Assembly: GCA_963995525.1 (NCBI GenBank)
Contig: OZ023212.1
Span: 9,185,666-9,249,665 of the forward strand
Direction: 5' to 3'
Source of the DNA: Escarpia spicata
Lineage: Eukaryota; Annelida; Polychaeta; Sabellida; Siboglinidae
Length of the DNA: 64,000 bases
Shown: positions 1-11,252 of the stretch, one piece after another
Position numbering within the stretch: the stretch's first letter is position 1
Layout of the letters: each line of letters starts with the position of its first letter
The notes under the pieces: generated by a model
The model's input: the letters and a program-made list of their open reading frames with translations, nothing else
Told to the model about the DNA's origin: nothing
Database searches by the model: none
Translations under genes and position numbers: made by a program

Positions 1-670
1 AAGACAGTTAGATGTGATCGATGCATTGTAATGAAGAATATGACGATGCTGATTATTATTATGTTTCTATATAATGTGTATGCAATAATAATTCTATTGT
101 CGATCGGAAAAGGTGATGGTTTAAAAGAAACTTAACACCGCAACGTAATTGGTAAGTGCACTTAAAATATTAGATTGTGAGGTTAAGTTTCTTGTTAAGT
201 GCACTTAAAATATTACATATATCTCAACGACATTTGCACTAGTAATGCAGTGCAATTAATTGCATAAGCGGAAGTAACTAACGACAATTGTATAATAATA
301 ATAACTATAAAATAATTTGATGGGGGAACTGCACATAATAATATTATGATAATCATAAATTGGTGTTATTTTCATATCGTTTTTAACCGGCTGCTGCGGT
401 TTTAGTTATAATTATTACCCGACAGTTTATATAACTTAACATCTGGTTAACTGTCTCTCACTTGGACTGATTGTACTGGAAATATTAAAATGTAGATACA
501 TTGTTATTATTGTTCATTGCTTAACTGTCGGATTGAATTAACAACCACCAGTTGATGTAGTAATGTACAGCGTTAATATGTTTAATCACGGACTACTGTT
601 TTGACGGATACAGTTTGCAAACCAGGTTTGAACAAATGAGATGTTAGTCCAGTAGAAATTAACGAAGACC
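1..670. other. AT-rich non-coding stretch, no gene seen
   Basis: No convincing open frame or RNA gene is visible. The only structure is the short direct repeat listed separately at 153-215. Confidence 0.5.
153..215. repeat. 20-bp direct repeat pair
   Basis: The 20-mer TAAGTGCACTTAAAATATTA occurs at 153-172 and again at 196-215. Its core AAGTGCACTT is a perfect palindrome. The pair may be a local duplication or a factor-binding pair. No function can be assigned. Confidence 0.7.
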
Positions 671-774
671 CCGACATTTTGGTTTAAACGCCAATTTTTG
701 TTTTAAGGTAACCAGTAGGGTATCCTGAACTGAAAAAACAACAACCAAAATCAACCCTGGGGAACTTTGTTTTT
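671..774 (+). repeat. Left inverted repeat of element copy 1
   Basis: It matches the reverse complement of 3630-3729 with scattered substitutions and small indels. The longest shared run is the TCAACCCTGGGGAAC block. Confidence 0.65.
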
Positions 775-930
775 ACCCCAAACCTTGTTTTGGGGTGTTT
801 CGGTCCAATTTTGAAGTAACACTTTTTGTTTGCGTTTGTTAATAATATTTGTAACTGTTTCATTTATTGGTTAATATGTCTGTAATGATATGTATACTGG
901 TCTATTAAGCCACACATTAGTGATGGCGTT

Positions 931-977
931 TAATTAATCAATTAATTAATTAATTAACCAATTAATTAATTAATTAG
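931..977. repeat. (AATT)n microsatellite
   Basis: About eleven tandem AATT/TTAA units run through 931-977, interrupted once by 'CC' near 958. Confidence 0.9.
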
Positions 978-1156
978 TAATGTATTTCTTGTATAGCCCT
1001 CCGTTCCAACGTCGTTCTGGGATTTAATTAACATCTTAACTAAGATCACATAAATGTCACTTATACCACAAACAATGAATGGTGTAGCATCCAAACTTGA
1101 ATATAACTAGGATAAATCATATATGTCCTACCTGTAATCTTCTAATATATCATTTG

Positions 1157-2820
1157 TTAAACATCATTATCAGCATTGTCATCGTCGTCACTGTCGTGTA
1201 GCTGTACAAGAGTTGGGCCGTTTGAGCGTTGTCCTTGACATCTGTAGTGGACGCTACAGGCAACACGCTTCTTAGAGCAGTTGCAAGACACACACAATTT
1301 ATCTTGGCGCTTGCAGGAGCAACGGATCTCTTGTAGAAGATGTTCGGGTACTGGTTCTTTGTATGTGAAGACGGGCACTACTGAGTGTGCGTCACAGTGG
1401 AAGCCATATTTCTTTCTGTCAAATACCGTCTTCAGATTAACTCAAGTAGAAACCTGTAGGTGCACTCTGAGTTAATGGAAGTAGCATGCTCGACTTGTCG
1501 GTGGCATTCGTCAATGGCGACATACTTTAATGAAATTATGTGCATGTATCGTAGGTGGTCGAGACTTACGTTTCAGTTGCATTTAGTGTAAAACGAAACC
1601 ATATACCGCTCCCCAGCTGTTGCAATGTCGGCGCTCGATGCAGTGTTACTGCCGAATATGGCAACGGATGTTCTCAGCTCTGTTGATGATCCGAGAACTT
1701 TCTTGTGTTTAACTTTTCCAATACCGTAGATGGCTGACGTTGTGTCACAGACAGACATAGCGTGTATAAATGACAAGCACTTACACATCTCCTTTCCGAG
1801 AGCATGTTGACCAGCGCTGATACTGATTAGTTTTTGCTTGGTTTGCATGTAAATAGTGGACTTCTCAGGCGCATGGTAAAATAGGATTACAAGCAGATCT
1901 GTATCATCACAACGGACACATGCATTCTCGTGGGATTCTACAACTTCTAGGTTACATTTCGCAATTGTGGTAACCGCATCTCCTTCCTCGCCAGCGTGAC
2001 GCACCTCGATACCTTCTTTAGCAGGTAAGTAGAGGGGTAATTAATGAGTTGCTGTTTGTTGTGCTAGTTTGAAAGAAAACTACATTTGTCTGAAGGCACT
2101 GGAGTGTTACATCCAACCAGCACATCAGCGGAAAGGGTCTTGCCCAATTTGCGTCGCTTCTGTACAGGTTCCTTGGTCGTGAGCACTTCATAGGTGTCGA
2201 GCAATACGAACCAGGCCTTATCGTGTGCTGCCAAGTGGAGATCATACTTCACTTAAGATGAACACACTTCATGAAAGGTACCTGTCTTTGGCCAGGGTAT
2301 CTGATGCAGAACGGCACATCCATCCACAACATTTCATAATTGCAGACATCATGGGGATCAAGGGTGGCAATACACGAAACTAATATAGACTTCACTGGCT
2401 TTCGCATTGTGCCATTATAAAGCTACGTCGACGACATGCGCACTTATTTTCAATCTTTCAGTTTGACAATTTTCCTCATAACTGCGTAGGATTTTCATTC
2501 CAATATCCACAGCTTGGTGTACATTGACTTTCTCAACAGCTATGACCCCAGTAGCAACATTTTGCAGGTGCTCGTCATTGTCGATGGAAAATTGGTTGCA
2601 ACTTCCCAGAAAGGTCAGGAATTTGGCCAGATCAATGTTGTCCTGTTTGATGCGGTAGTGAGTTTGATAATCGTAACCTCTCGAGTTCGCACATACATTC
2701 TAATGCAACAACCTGGTTTATTGCCTGAGATGATTTAGTCACATGTTGAGGCGATGTAAGTCTTTCCATATTTTCCATGGACATAATGATCACCTGCATT
2801 ATTGAATTGTTCACCCAAAC
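1157..2820 (-). pseudogene. Decayed uncharacterised CXC/PIN-like protein, copy 1
   Basis: This is a minus-strand gene remnant in several frames. Near 2560-2480 a frame reads GVIAVEKVNVHQAVDIG, a block I recognise from a large unnamed animal repeat-gene family. At 2252-2064 there is LLDTYEVLTTKEPVQKRRK, the family's 'FD.Y..STK...RR' block. At 2004-1573 come the acidic motifs HAGEEGDA, DDTDLL and VCDTTSAIYGIGK. At 1378-1157 there is a Cys-rich tail (CSCKRQDKLCVSCNCSKK) followed by an acidic terminus. Stops and frameshifts separate the blocks, so it is not translatable as it stands. The 'DDTDLL' and 'GIGK' wording sets it apart from copies 2 and 3 (DTDV-type, GCGK or RGKK-like). The order EExD / DxD / CDTTS...GIGK resembles the acidic active-site layout of PIN/FEN1-like nucleases, which is inference. 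The Cys tail resembles CXC (tesmin/TSO1-like) DNA-binding modules. Confidence 0.7.
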
Positions 2821-3629
2821 CCATCACCTCGTAGTTTTGACACCGCCGCCAATGAATCTATCCCTTTCTTTGTAAGTTTAGCCATTAAGTCACCACTAAC
2901 TTCTTGACAAATGACACATTGCCATATCAGTGACCCATTCCTGAAAAAGATGCATGGCAATTTTCTAGACAATCTTAATAATATGACTATGTGTACTATA
3001 ATTATAGGTAATAATGTTCAACAACAGTTGCTAACTTTACTTTATACAATTACTCAAACAGAGATTTCGAATTTAAAATGCTATCTTACTAACTATGAAT
3101 TTTTCACTAATAAATCCACCAAGATCTACCGTTACGCCTTGGCTACAAAATTATGAACAATGTCACGTTTGGCTTTCCATACCACACATTTCCAAATCGC
3201 TCAAGCACAAATGTATAATGATCCGTAGCAATCATTACATAAATTTAATGTAACTTTTTTAACAACCTGTAAGCAAGTAATTAATACAATAATTGTTATT
3301 TATTTAGAATATAGATCCATTGCGTAAATTGTCTTGACGGGGTTTCCGAAAACGTTTTGTTCTAGGCCTGTGTGATATTATCGGTCGTCTTTGGATTTTA
3401 AAACATTGGCATTCGATGCACAATGGCAAGATCTAATTTTGTGGCAAACACTCTTTTTATATTAAGGAATTAATGGATATATAAAATACAAATCAACACA
3501 AGTATCCTAACGGTTAACTTGCCGGCCAGTGGAAGCCAGTGCCAAAACGCATTTACATCTACGTATGGACAGCCAATAAAAAGAAAATGTTACAAAAAGC
3601 GACTGACAGGGTACGTATATTGTTCATGA

Positions 3630-3729
3630 AAAAAATCGGGGTTCCCCAGGGTTGATTTTTTTCTAGAAGTTCAGGAAACACTACTGGTAATCGTAAAGCA
3701 AACATTGGCTTTTTAACCAAGATGTCCGG
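3630..3729 (-). repeat. Right inverted repeat of element copy 1
   Basis: This is the reverse-complement partner of 671-774. It ends about 20 bp before the TA-rich microsatellite at 3752. Confidence 0.65.
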
Positions 3730-3751
3730 ATTTAATTGTGTGTGTGTATAG

Positions 3752-3830
<79 letters not shown>
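3752..3830. repeat. (TA)n microsatellite
   Basis: Almost uninterrupted TA dinucleotides from about 3752 to 3830, directly adjoining the palindrome at 3831-3908. Confidence 0.95.
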
Positions 3831-3831
<1 letters not shown>

Positions 3832-3848
3832 CATTTATAATCTCTTAT

Positions 3849-3895
<47 letters not shown>

Positions 3896-3908
3896 AGATT
3901 ATAAATGT
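3831..3908. repeat. Palindrome with perfect arms around a TA loop
   Basis: ACATTTATAATCTCTTATAT at 3831 is mirrored exactly by the reverse complement ending at 3908. The ~40-bp loop is TA/GTA repeat. It could extrude as a cruciform, or it may be a very short TA-targeting inverted-repeat element inserted into the microsatellite. Confidence 0.85.
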
Positions 3909-5161
3909 TTTGGTAAAACACACACTATTCGCAAAACACAATAATCGTAATCATGTACAGTTTTGTATAAATAATCGCAAAGGCAAAATGCACAGATCGC
4001 GTCAATTTCTTTTAATTGATTAGTACATTAATTTCAAATTCGGTAGAATGTTATTGTTGCATAAATCCGTATTGTATTTTCATAGGTTAATCGGGCTAGG
4101 ATTTCGCTACCGATTTAGTGTCGCCGTCTGTCAAGCTACCAAATATATTTACATCAAACAATTCGTGTGTCACCATCTACTAGTTCGTTCATTATCACGT
4201 TTTGTCTGAAACAAAAATCTATATTCAAACGTTATAGAGCAGTATGTGCAGGTACCAAAAATACACGGAAATCCATTTTAGTGGATACGAAAAATGCGGG
4301 TCTACAACTAGAAATCAAATGGTAGTAGACTTAGATTTCTAGCACAAAAATAACAACGTCATTTCTTTGAAACTTCTGTTGTGAGGCGTGGGACGTTTAG
4401 GTACACGGGGGACTGTCCGCCGAAAGGCTGAAAGTCTGACACGTATTGCATATCAATGTATAGGCGTCGGAACGTGGCGAATACTGGGGGGGAGGGCTGA
4501 GGCTCACCAAAACCCAATAATTGCACCCCTATCGAGTCTCACAAAAAATCCAACTGTACTCGCTTTGAGGCTCACCAAAACAACCGCTATCCCGGTTCCG
4601 ACACCTTTTTCGTTCGCTAGATGGCGATATATGAATAATGATACTAAACGATTCACCAGAGGGCAGCATATGATAAATCCTTCGCCGACAGATAACCATC
4701 CATGTTAACTATTATTTTCTCGATACTTGGCAAAGACTACCACTAATGTTACCGCTGCCACAAGAACTGGCATAATGACAAAACTTTTATATTATTGCAA
4801 GAAGGATTTATTATAGTGAACGTATCAATATTAATACTAATTAAAATCGCGCATATATTGGTGCTGTTTTCAGACGTGAGTCCAAATTAAACCACAAACG
4901 AGAACACAAATAATGCACGAGTACGACAGCCGAGATGAACATGAAAGAAGCGTGCACGCAACGTCAAGGCATGCAAACAGTAGTAGATTATGCAAGCTGG
5001 TTTAACAATAATATCGTATTGCTCTTCATTTGTTCCGATCTTTGTTATTTTCAAAGAGCAATTACGTCCACGGACTGGTAGGGGTTTTGTATATGGAGCG
5101 ATTAAGATATGAGATATTCCACATCCTCGTTGTTCTCCCGCTATAAAGTATATATATATAT

Positions 5162-5194
<33 letters not shown>

Positions 5195-5902
5195 TCTAGT
5201 TCATTCCATTTCCTCTTAGACAACATTTTAAATGTTTTACCTTTTGGATAAAACAGGTAAAAATAACTGTAATAGCAAGGGAAAAGTAATTCCAGCCAAT
5301 AAATAATGTGTCGCCAAGTCTGTCCCGTTAATGCAGGTTTGCTTAGAGATGAATTGCTGACAGGTAATTGGGTTTTGTCAGAATAACGTTTTACTTGCGC
5401 GCATTAGTTGGGAGAGGACGGAGAGAATGTAATGCTGTGGCTATGGATTAGTCGGTTTCTAGAAACATTCGTGGGCGATAGGGTAGTTATTTTGGAAATT
5501 CTTCGTAACGATAGTTATATCTACGTCGCAGAGAAAATGTAAACTGACACCTCATTTCTAAACATCGTTACGCATATCATTCATATGGTAAACCAATTGT
5601 CACCTTCCGCGGATACATCTGTGTGGATTTTATTATATTCCCAGCAGACATAATGTCAGACTGTGTTACTGTAGTTAATGCAGTTGATAATGAACATCTA
5701 GTAATAAATTGAACCCACATAAACAGTCCATCACAGCACATGACGGGCGTTACCCATTGACATACGCCTTAATCATTTATCACTCACATCTTATGCATTT
5801 TGTGCTTTTTCCGGTGAAACAAATTTAATTATTTGCGGCACAGTTGTGTTGTGGAATTCATTATGAAGCAGTATTACGCAATTCACTTCTAGTTTTCTTC
5901 TA
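3909..5902. other. Non-coding stretch, no gene recognised
   Basis: One 106-codon frame at 4388-4708 has no recognisable motif and no splice or promoter context, so I do not call it. A TA-rich microsatellite lies at 5150-5195. Nothing else stands out. Confidence 0.5.
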
Positions 5903-6180
5903 GGCTTAATCATAAAATTGTTCACATCGTTCTACAAGCACCATTTTGGACCAGTACTAGATATAGCCATGACATCTCATTTTTAGGCGGGAGCCAACCT
6001 AGGTTTGAGAAATCCAAGATGTCTGCCGTCCAGAGAAAGTCTGTGCAATAACGTGAGAACAAAAAGTAGTAAAACCATTAATGATACCACTTTTTAGGGA
6101 TTTTCGAGTATGGAGAATCCATTTCCGGTGTTAGTTTGCTGATTTTAGGTCGAAGTCACGTGATAATGTCACATCCAAGG
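5903..6180 (+). repeat. Left inverted repeat of element copy 2
   Basis: This arm is diverged but colinear with the reverse complement of 13369-13661. The stretch TACCACTTTTTAGGGATTTT near 6085 recurs almost unchanged at the left arm of copy 3 (about 9336). Confidence 0.75.
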
Positions 6181-6729
6181 TAATTTTGGCTCAAAATATA
6201 TATATTTTCAGCAAAAAAACGTACTATATCAGATATTCACCTTTCTGGTGTCATTTTTATTTAAAAAATGTCTCAGGTGGACAATAGATAAACCTAGAAT
6301 GAGCTCTGGATACAGGTCTCTTCAACCAAGGTCAAGGTTAAATTTGACCATAAATGCGTAAAACCCCATGTATCTGTTGATGATTCAATTGATTACTGCG
6401 TGAGCAAAGGTTTATATATTTATTATAATGTTGGAACCAATATTGAAAGGGGGATGTCAAGGTCATGTAATCAAGGTCAAAATCAAGAACAATGATAATT
6501 TATTATATAAATTTTTCATTAAGCACAACTGGGAATGTAACCCACCCCAAAATGCATGAACGATGCTAATATTCTAGAAATAGCAATTACATGTCAATTG
6601 GATACACACAATTCAAGTTCAATTAATGTACCTAAAAACGTACAGCGGTATTTTACTTATTCACTCTATTCGTATAATCAGGCAATCTCATCCGTCTATC
6701 TATCTACCCATCCATCCATTAGTAGTAGT

Positions 6730-8685
6730 TCAATTGTTCACATCGTTGTCACCATTGTTTAGACAGCCACCCTCGCACTTGGACACTGCTGTGCATCGAA
6801 GACCTGCCTTGCAGCATTTGCAATTCCCCTTGCACGCTTTCGTGCAGCTGCAGTTTAGGACCAGGGCACAAGCTTAACTTGCGTCGGCGAGAGTGGTCCA
6901 GAAAGGGAGCCATTGCTTGCCTCGTCCATCCTGTTCCCACCACCTTTGATCAAAGACAGGGAATACCTGGTGGCATGTGGCTGACTGCTTCCAGATGAAA
7001 CTGGCTTGAAGCAAGGACCTCTTGACATGCTCGAAGAGAGCGGCCTGGGTCGACGGCATATTGTCGAGTGAACGACTGCCATTGGAGAAGAGATGATGCC
7101 TAGCATAGTTGACAGTTGCAGAACCACACGTCCTGCTGTACATGAGCACAACGAATCGCTCGATTCGTTGCATGTGAACAGATTCCAGAGTGAAGGACTC
7201 CGGACCCATGCCGTCGTCTTGCCGCAACCGAGAAACTGAGAGGTCGTATCACAGTCCGTTATGGCGTGAAAGAGGGGTAGAACCAACGACTTTGATGGAG
7301 CGAGCTGGGAGTGGATGCTGCGCACCGGGATATCTCGGTATTTCTTGCCGCTACCAAAGCCAATCCAAAGCTCTGAAAGGTCAAGTTCTACGAAGAAAGA
7401 GACGGCAAGAACAACGATGTCGGTGTCGACAGTGCGCAGGAATGTCTCTGCGACGAGGCATGACCAAGATGAAGGATGAAACGCGTATCTGCCTCTGCGT
7501 GGTTGCAGGGCTGGAGTGCTGACACATGGAATGGCTTGTTGGAGAGCACCACCTCAGACTCTGAGCTGAGGAGGAATCTTCCATCCATGTCAGTCTTGAC
7601 CAGCTGTTTACTGATAAAGAAAAATAGCTCCTTTTTGTTTTCCACATTTTAAAAGTACGATTTTCAGTCCTTTTTGGGGATGGGAGTGCAGCCGTCGCAA
7701 TCTGGTTCGACTCGAGTACGCGCACCTTACCCACGCCGTTGCTGTGCCATTGATTTCAGGCTATGTTCAGGGTAGGTGTCCCAGACTGCATCGACGCGTT
7801 CAACCGTGGCGGTCAAGTGAGCTTTCGGGAAAGGCATAAAGTGTAGGTGTACAGACTCAGCGATGTTGCCGCTCTGGTCGGTTCTTAAATTGGAAGAATT
7901 CGGCCTTATCAGCGTCCTGGCGTGATTGCAGAGAAAGGAAAAATTGGGTGACAAGCACGGTATTTTGTTTCAGTATCCCGACATTGTTTCCCTTCTTTCG
8001 GGGGTCTGGACGGTTGGCGAAAGTAAACACGTTGTGTATCTTCATTGTGTCTGACAGAGGAACCGTCACCTTGTCTAGCCGTGCCTTTACGTATTCCTCG
8101 TGAAGGACCTGATCAACCTCATGGGTTTTGGATAGGGACACGGCTACTTCATGCTCCATCACATCAAGTGTATCAAGAACGACGAGCTCGTGTCCTGTGG
8201 CTAAGAAGGGGTTGCCCATTCCGGTCACCACCTTCATGAAAGACTGCACGTCATTCAGAAACATAGACTGCAGGCTACACGCCTCTTCGTGGTCACCAGT
8301 TGTTGCTGCCGTAAGTTTGTGAACACACTCGAACTCTTCAATCATTCTGACGCAATCTGGTCCAACCAACATGTTATGGCGTTTGTGTCACCATACAGGT
8401 CAGAGGCTCCACCATTGCCCGTGAATACTTTGTTCATCTGCTCGTGGTATTGATCTTTTGCAATGAGGCTGAATTTGTGCTCGGATTTTTGGACCAGGAA
8501 GTTTCCCTTGAGGTACTCCGCATACACCATTGGATGCTTCACTGCGAGCTCGACCATGTCTCTGACGCGAATCGGCAAACAGCGGGCGTAGTTGAAGTGG
8601 TCACAAACAACGAACCACGCACAAAGCTCATCGCACACCTGGACGTAGAGAAAGAAATCACCCTCTCTCTCAACGAGTGAGCGCA
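6730..8685 (-). pseudogene. Decayed uncharacterised CXC/PIN-like protein, copy 2, C-terminal three quarters
   Basis: Read on the minus strand, the family blocks appear in order. From 8670 there is VCDELCAWFVVCDHFNYARC with LPIRVRDMVELA (the NYAR-LP block), followed by HPMVYAEYLKGNFLVQKS. From 8372 there is GPDCVRMIEEFE, then VQSFMKVVTGMGNPF and LVVLDTLDVM. From 7880 there is RVDAVWDTYPEHSLK, and near 7500 HAEADTRFILHLGHA. Around 7265 there is FHAITDCDTTSQFLGCGKTT, and then ERFVVLMYSRT. The Cys tail at about 6865-6780 is CSCTKACKGNCKC. Several frameshifts and an in-frame stop at 6874 show it is dead. The stop at 6730-6732 is the likely original end. The EADTR, TDxDV and CDTTS motifs suggest a PIN/FEN1-like fold, which is inference. 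The N-terminal part continues at 12404-12800, beyond the Gypsy insertion. Confidence 0.75.
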
Positions 8686-8690
8686 CATAG
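8686..8690. repeat. Target-site duplication CATAG, left
   Basis: CATAG directly precedes the 5' LTR (TGTGAT...) and is repeated at 12399-12403 directly after the 3' LTR. A 5-bp duplication is typical of Gypsy integrase. Confidence 0.85.
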
Positions 8691-8862
8691 TGTGATCTAT
8701 GCAATGGGCCGAATCGGCATCATTGGTACGTACATATGTGTTGGTATATGGGCCGAACAGGAGTTCCGGTTCCGGTGGCCCGTTTGGTTGGCTATTAAAA
8801 TCCGTTAAATGCCTTCGATCACACGTTTCGTAATATGACACAAGACAGTCACATACACAACG
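8691..8862 (+). repeat. 5' LTR of the Gypsy element
   Basis: It starts TGTGATCTATGCAATGGGCC and ends ...CATACACAACG. It aligns to 12225-12398 along its full length with a handful of differences. At 172 bp it is unusually short for an animal Gypsy LTR. Confidence 0.88.
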
Positions 8863-8864
8863 AT

Positions 8865-8882
8865 TTGGCGACGAGGATGGGA
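8865..8882 (+). other. Gypsy primer-binding site region
   Basis: TTGGCGACGAGGATGGGA begins two bases after the 5' LTR. The TTGGCGACGAGG wording is a familiar post-LTR sequence of animal Gypsy elements. The priming tRNA was not identified. Confidence 0.6.
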
Positions 8883-8984
8883 TGGAAAACATCCGTGAAC
8901 TGTCGACATGCAGCGTGCGGAACAAATTCGTTGAGCCCGTTCCAATTCTAAGAATGTTAATAGATGCACGGTTGGCCAAGCAAA

Positions 8985-9130
8985 GTTGATGCGAACTTCG
9001 AGCCATATCATAGACGACGTGATCAACTGTCAGTTGATCAAGGCTGTGTGTTGTGGGAGTTGCGGGTGATAATACCAGAACGTCACCAGTCGGCGTTACT
9101 GCAGCGACTACACGAAGACCACTTTTAGTT
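8985..9130 (+). pseudogene. Gypsy pol fragment: RNase H-integrase junction and start of H2C2 finger
   Basis: A plus-strand frame reads YHRRRDQLSVDQGCVLWELR, then VIIPE, and ends LLQRLHEDHF before a stop at 9131. This matches the conserved pol segment just upstream of and including the first His residues of the integrase zinc finger. The leader sequence joins directly to this point (around 8980), so gag, protease, reverse transcriptase and RNase H have been removed. The frame ends where the copy-3 element begins. Confidence 0.75.
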
Positions 9131-9159
9131 AGGGATGTTAGGGCATTATAGGGACTATT

Positions 9160-9460
9160 TGGTTCAGATTCTTAAAAAAGCACAAAATTTGGCCCACACG
9201 TTGCCCATACCATACTTTTTCGATTTTTTACGGGCGCCAAGGTGGACGCCCCCCGGGGCCGCCATATTGGCGAAATCCAATATGGCCGGAACCCGGATTA
9301 AAGGTCAATCGTAATAAAAAAAAAGGGTTAGAATAGTACCACTTTTTAGGGGTTTTCGGGGTCGGGGAATCCGATTCTGATCTTATTACGACGATTTCAG
9401 GACAAAGTAACCCCTCAAGGTCACGCTAAAGGTCATTTTGGATTAGCAATTGTTATTGGA
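9160..9460 (+). repeat. Left arm of element copy 3, related to copy 2 inverted repeats
   Basis: It is diverged but recognisable through the conserved hairpin (9261-9292), the TACCACTTTTTAGGGGTTTT block and the following GGTCA-rich stretch. Confidence 0.6.
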
Positions 9461-9671
9461 GGTACAGTAATCGTCATAATTATATTTGAAACCATTTTGT
9501 TGTTGTTTTTGGGTGTGTAGTTTTCGCAACACATGCTATATAGTGGTACAACTCGTTGGTAGAAAGCGACGAGTCGGTGAAGCCCCCTGCCGAGATCAGT
9601 GTCTATTCCCTCTTCCCAGACAAGGCCGCATCCGCATCTTCAATGAAGCACGCGATGGATCGAGCTGACGA

Positions 9672-11252
9672 TGCAGCGCACTGAGTTCCTCAACCCGGGC
9701 CAGACCAGCGTTCTCGGTGCAGATCAGCCACTGTATGCTATCATCAAACTCATCCAATAATACCCCGACTTCGCACTATATGTGCAAGCATGTGACGAAC
9801 TCTCCGGCTGGTTTCAAGCCCTGGACCACACGAATTACGCGCGTTGGCTGCCGGTACATGTATGTGACATGGTCGAGCTAGCCGAGAAACACCCTGAAGT
9901 ACATGCTGAATTCATGAAGGGTAATTTTGTTGTGCAGAAATCAGTTAGAAAGTTCAGCCCCATTGCCAAGGACCAAGCGCATGAACAGTCCAACAAAAGC
10001 CTCCAGGCGCATGGCGGAGCGGCTGGTCTCTTTGAGAACCCCGATGCCCTTACACAGTTCATGCTGGCCGGACCTGACTGCGCGCGCATGGTTGAGGAGT
10101 TCGAGGCCGTCCACGAACCACCATCGTCATCCACCGTACCATTTCTGGAGGCCCAAATGAAGAGAGGTACCCAACGCATCAACGCCGCATGGGATAATTA
10201 CCCCGAGGAAATTAAGCTCAAAGCTCCCATGGCCCACGGACAAGGGTCGGTGTTGGCAGCACTCCAATCCCGAAGCGTGAATGGAACAGCGGCTTCCTTC
10301 AAAATGAGGAGAACAAAAAGGGGCTGTTCTCATTCTCCAGCACACAGATCTCCAAGACTGGCATGGGCGGAAAGCTCCTCCTGAATACCCACTTCGAGAC
10401 CGTGTTCTCCAACAGGCGTTGTGATCTCGCAACACTTCAGCCGTTCAACCGTTCCGAGGGGGACACCAGGATCCTCCTGCATCTGGCACATGCTGCAGAT
10501 CACGGTAATAAAACAGCCTATGTTCGTAAGGTGGACAGCGATGTCGTGGTTTTGCAGTCCGGTTTTTCGAGACTCTCGCCCTATCGGAGCTCTGGGTGGG
10601 ATTCGGTAGCGGAAAAAAGTACTGTGACATTCCAATCCATACCATCTACTCCGATCTCAGTTCGTCGAAATCCTTAGTACGACCCCTCTTCCACAGCCTA
10701 ACGGGGTGCGACACGACTTAACAGTTTCTTGGATGTAGCAAGAAGACCACCTGGGCAGTCTGAACCAGCATACCGGACCTCACCGATCCACTAATTGCTC
10801 TCACGCAAGATCCTGACATCTTCAGTCTCGGGTCCGTGCATATGCAGCGGATTGAACGCTTCATCGTACTCATGTACAACAAGGGGTGTGGTGCAGCCGG
10901 TGTCAACGAGGCCAGGCATCGCCTCTTCACCACTGGAAGGAGATCGCTGGAAAACATCCCACCTATCCAAGCCGCGCTGTTCCAGCATGTGAAGCGAGCG
11001 CTACTACAGGCGAGTTTCTACTGGAGTCAGGCCACCTCGGTCCAGCAGGAAATCCCTGACTTCAGTAAGTGGGGCTGGCACAAAGATGGCACCAGTACAT
11101 GGCAACCACTATGGACCACTCTCAGCGACGCTTCAGTGGAATGTGCCATTCTCTTGCACTGCGGCTGCATCAAGGCATGCACGGGAAGGTGCAAATGCAA
11201 CCGCGCCGGTGTCCGATGCACGGCCCTCTGCAAATGCGAAGGCGGGTGGTGA
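9672..11252 (+). pseudogene. Decayed uncharacterised CXC/PIN-like protein, copy 3
   Basis: From 9672 a frame reads MQRTEFLNPGQTSVLGADQP followed by LYAIIKLIQ and a stop at about 9760. This matches the family's 'NPGQ.PVL..DQPLYA..K' block. At 9782-10384 it reads LDHTNYARWLPVHV, HPEVHAEFMKGNFVVQKS, AHEQSNK, ENPDALTQFM and ARMVEEFEAVHE. At 10363-10580 it reads SEGDTRILLHLAHAADHG followed by VDSDVVVL. Near 10700 it reads TGCDTT. At 10836-11252 it reads ERFIVLMYNKG, then IPPIQAALFQHVKRALLQAS, and a Cys tail CGCIKACTGRCKCNRAGVRC. The region between the DQPLYA and NYAR blocks is shorter than in the family, so an internal deletion is likely. Stops and shifts near 9760, 10290 and 10700 make it non-functional. 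Confidence 0.8.

Larger units (their letters stand above)
671..3729 (-). mobile_element. Inverted-repeat-bounded element carrying CXC/PIN-like gene, copy 1
   Basis: Positions 671-774 on the plus strand match the reverse complement of 3630-3729 over about 100 bp. Shared blocks include CATTTTGGTT/CATCTTGGTT, ACCAGTAG, TCCTGAAC and TCAACCCTGGGGAAC. The enclosed 2.9 kb contains the decayed minus-strand gene at 1157-2820. Flanking inverted repeats around a gene of a multicopy family are what a DNA transposon would leave. No target-site duplication can be read because the right end abuts a TA microsatellite. No DDE transposase is visible inside. The exact ends are uncertain by about 20 bp. Confidence 0.55.

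Noticed and set aside
4388..4708. 106-codon frame
   Set aside because: No domain and no context, and the frame is surrounded by stop-rich sequence.
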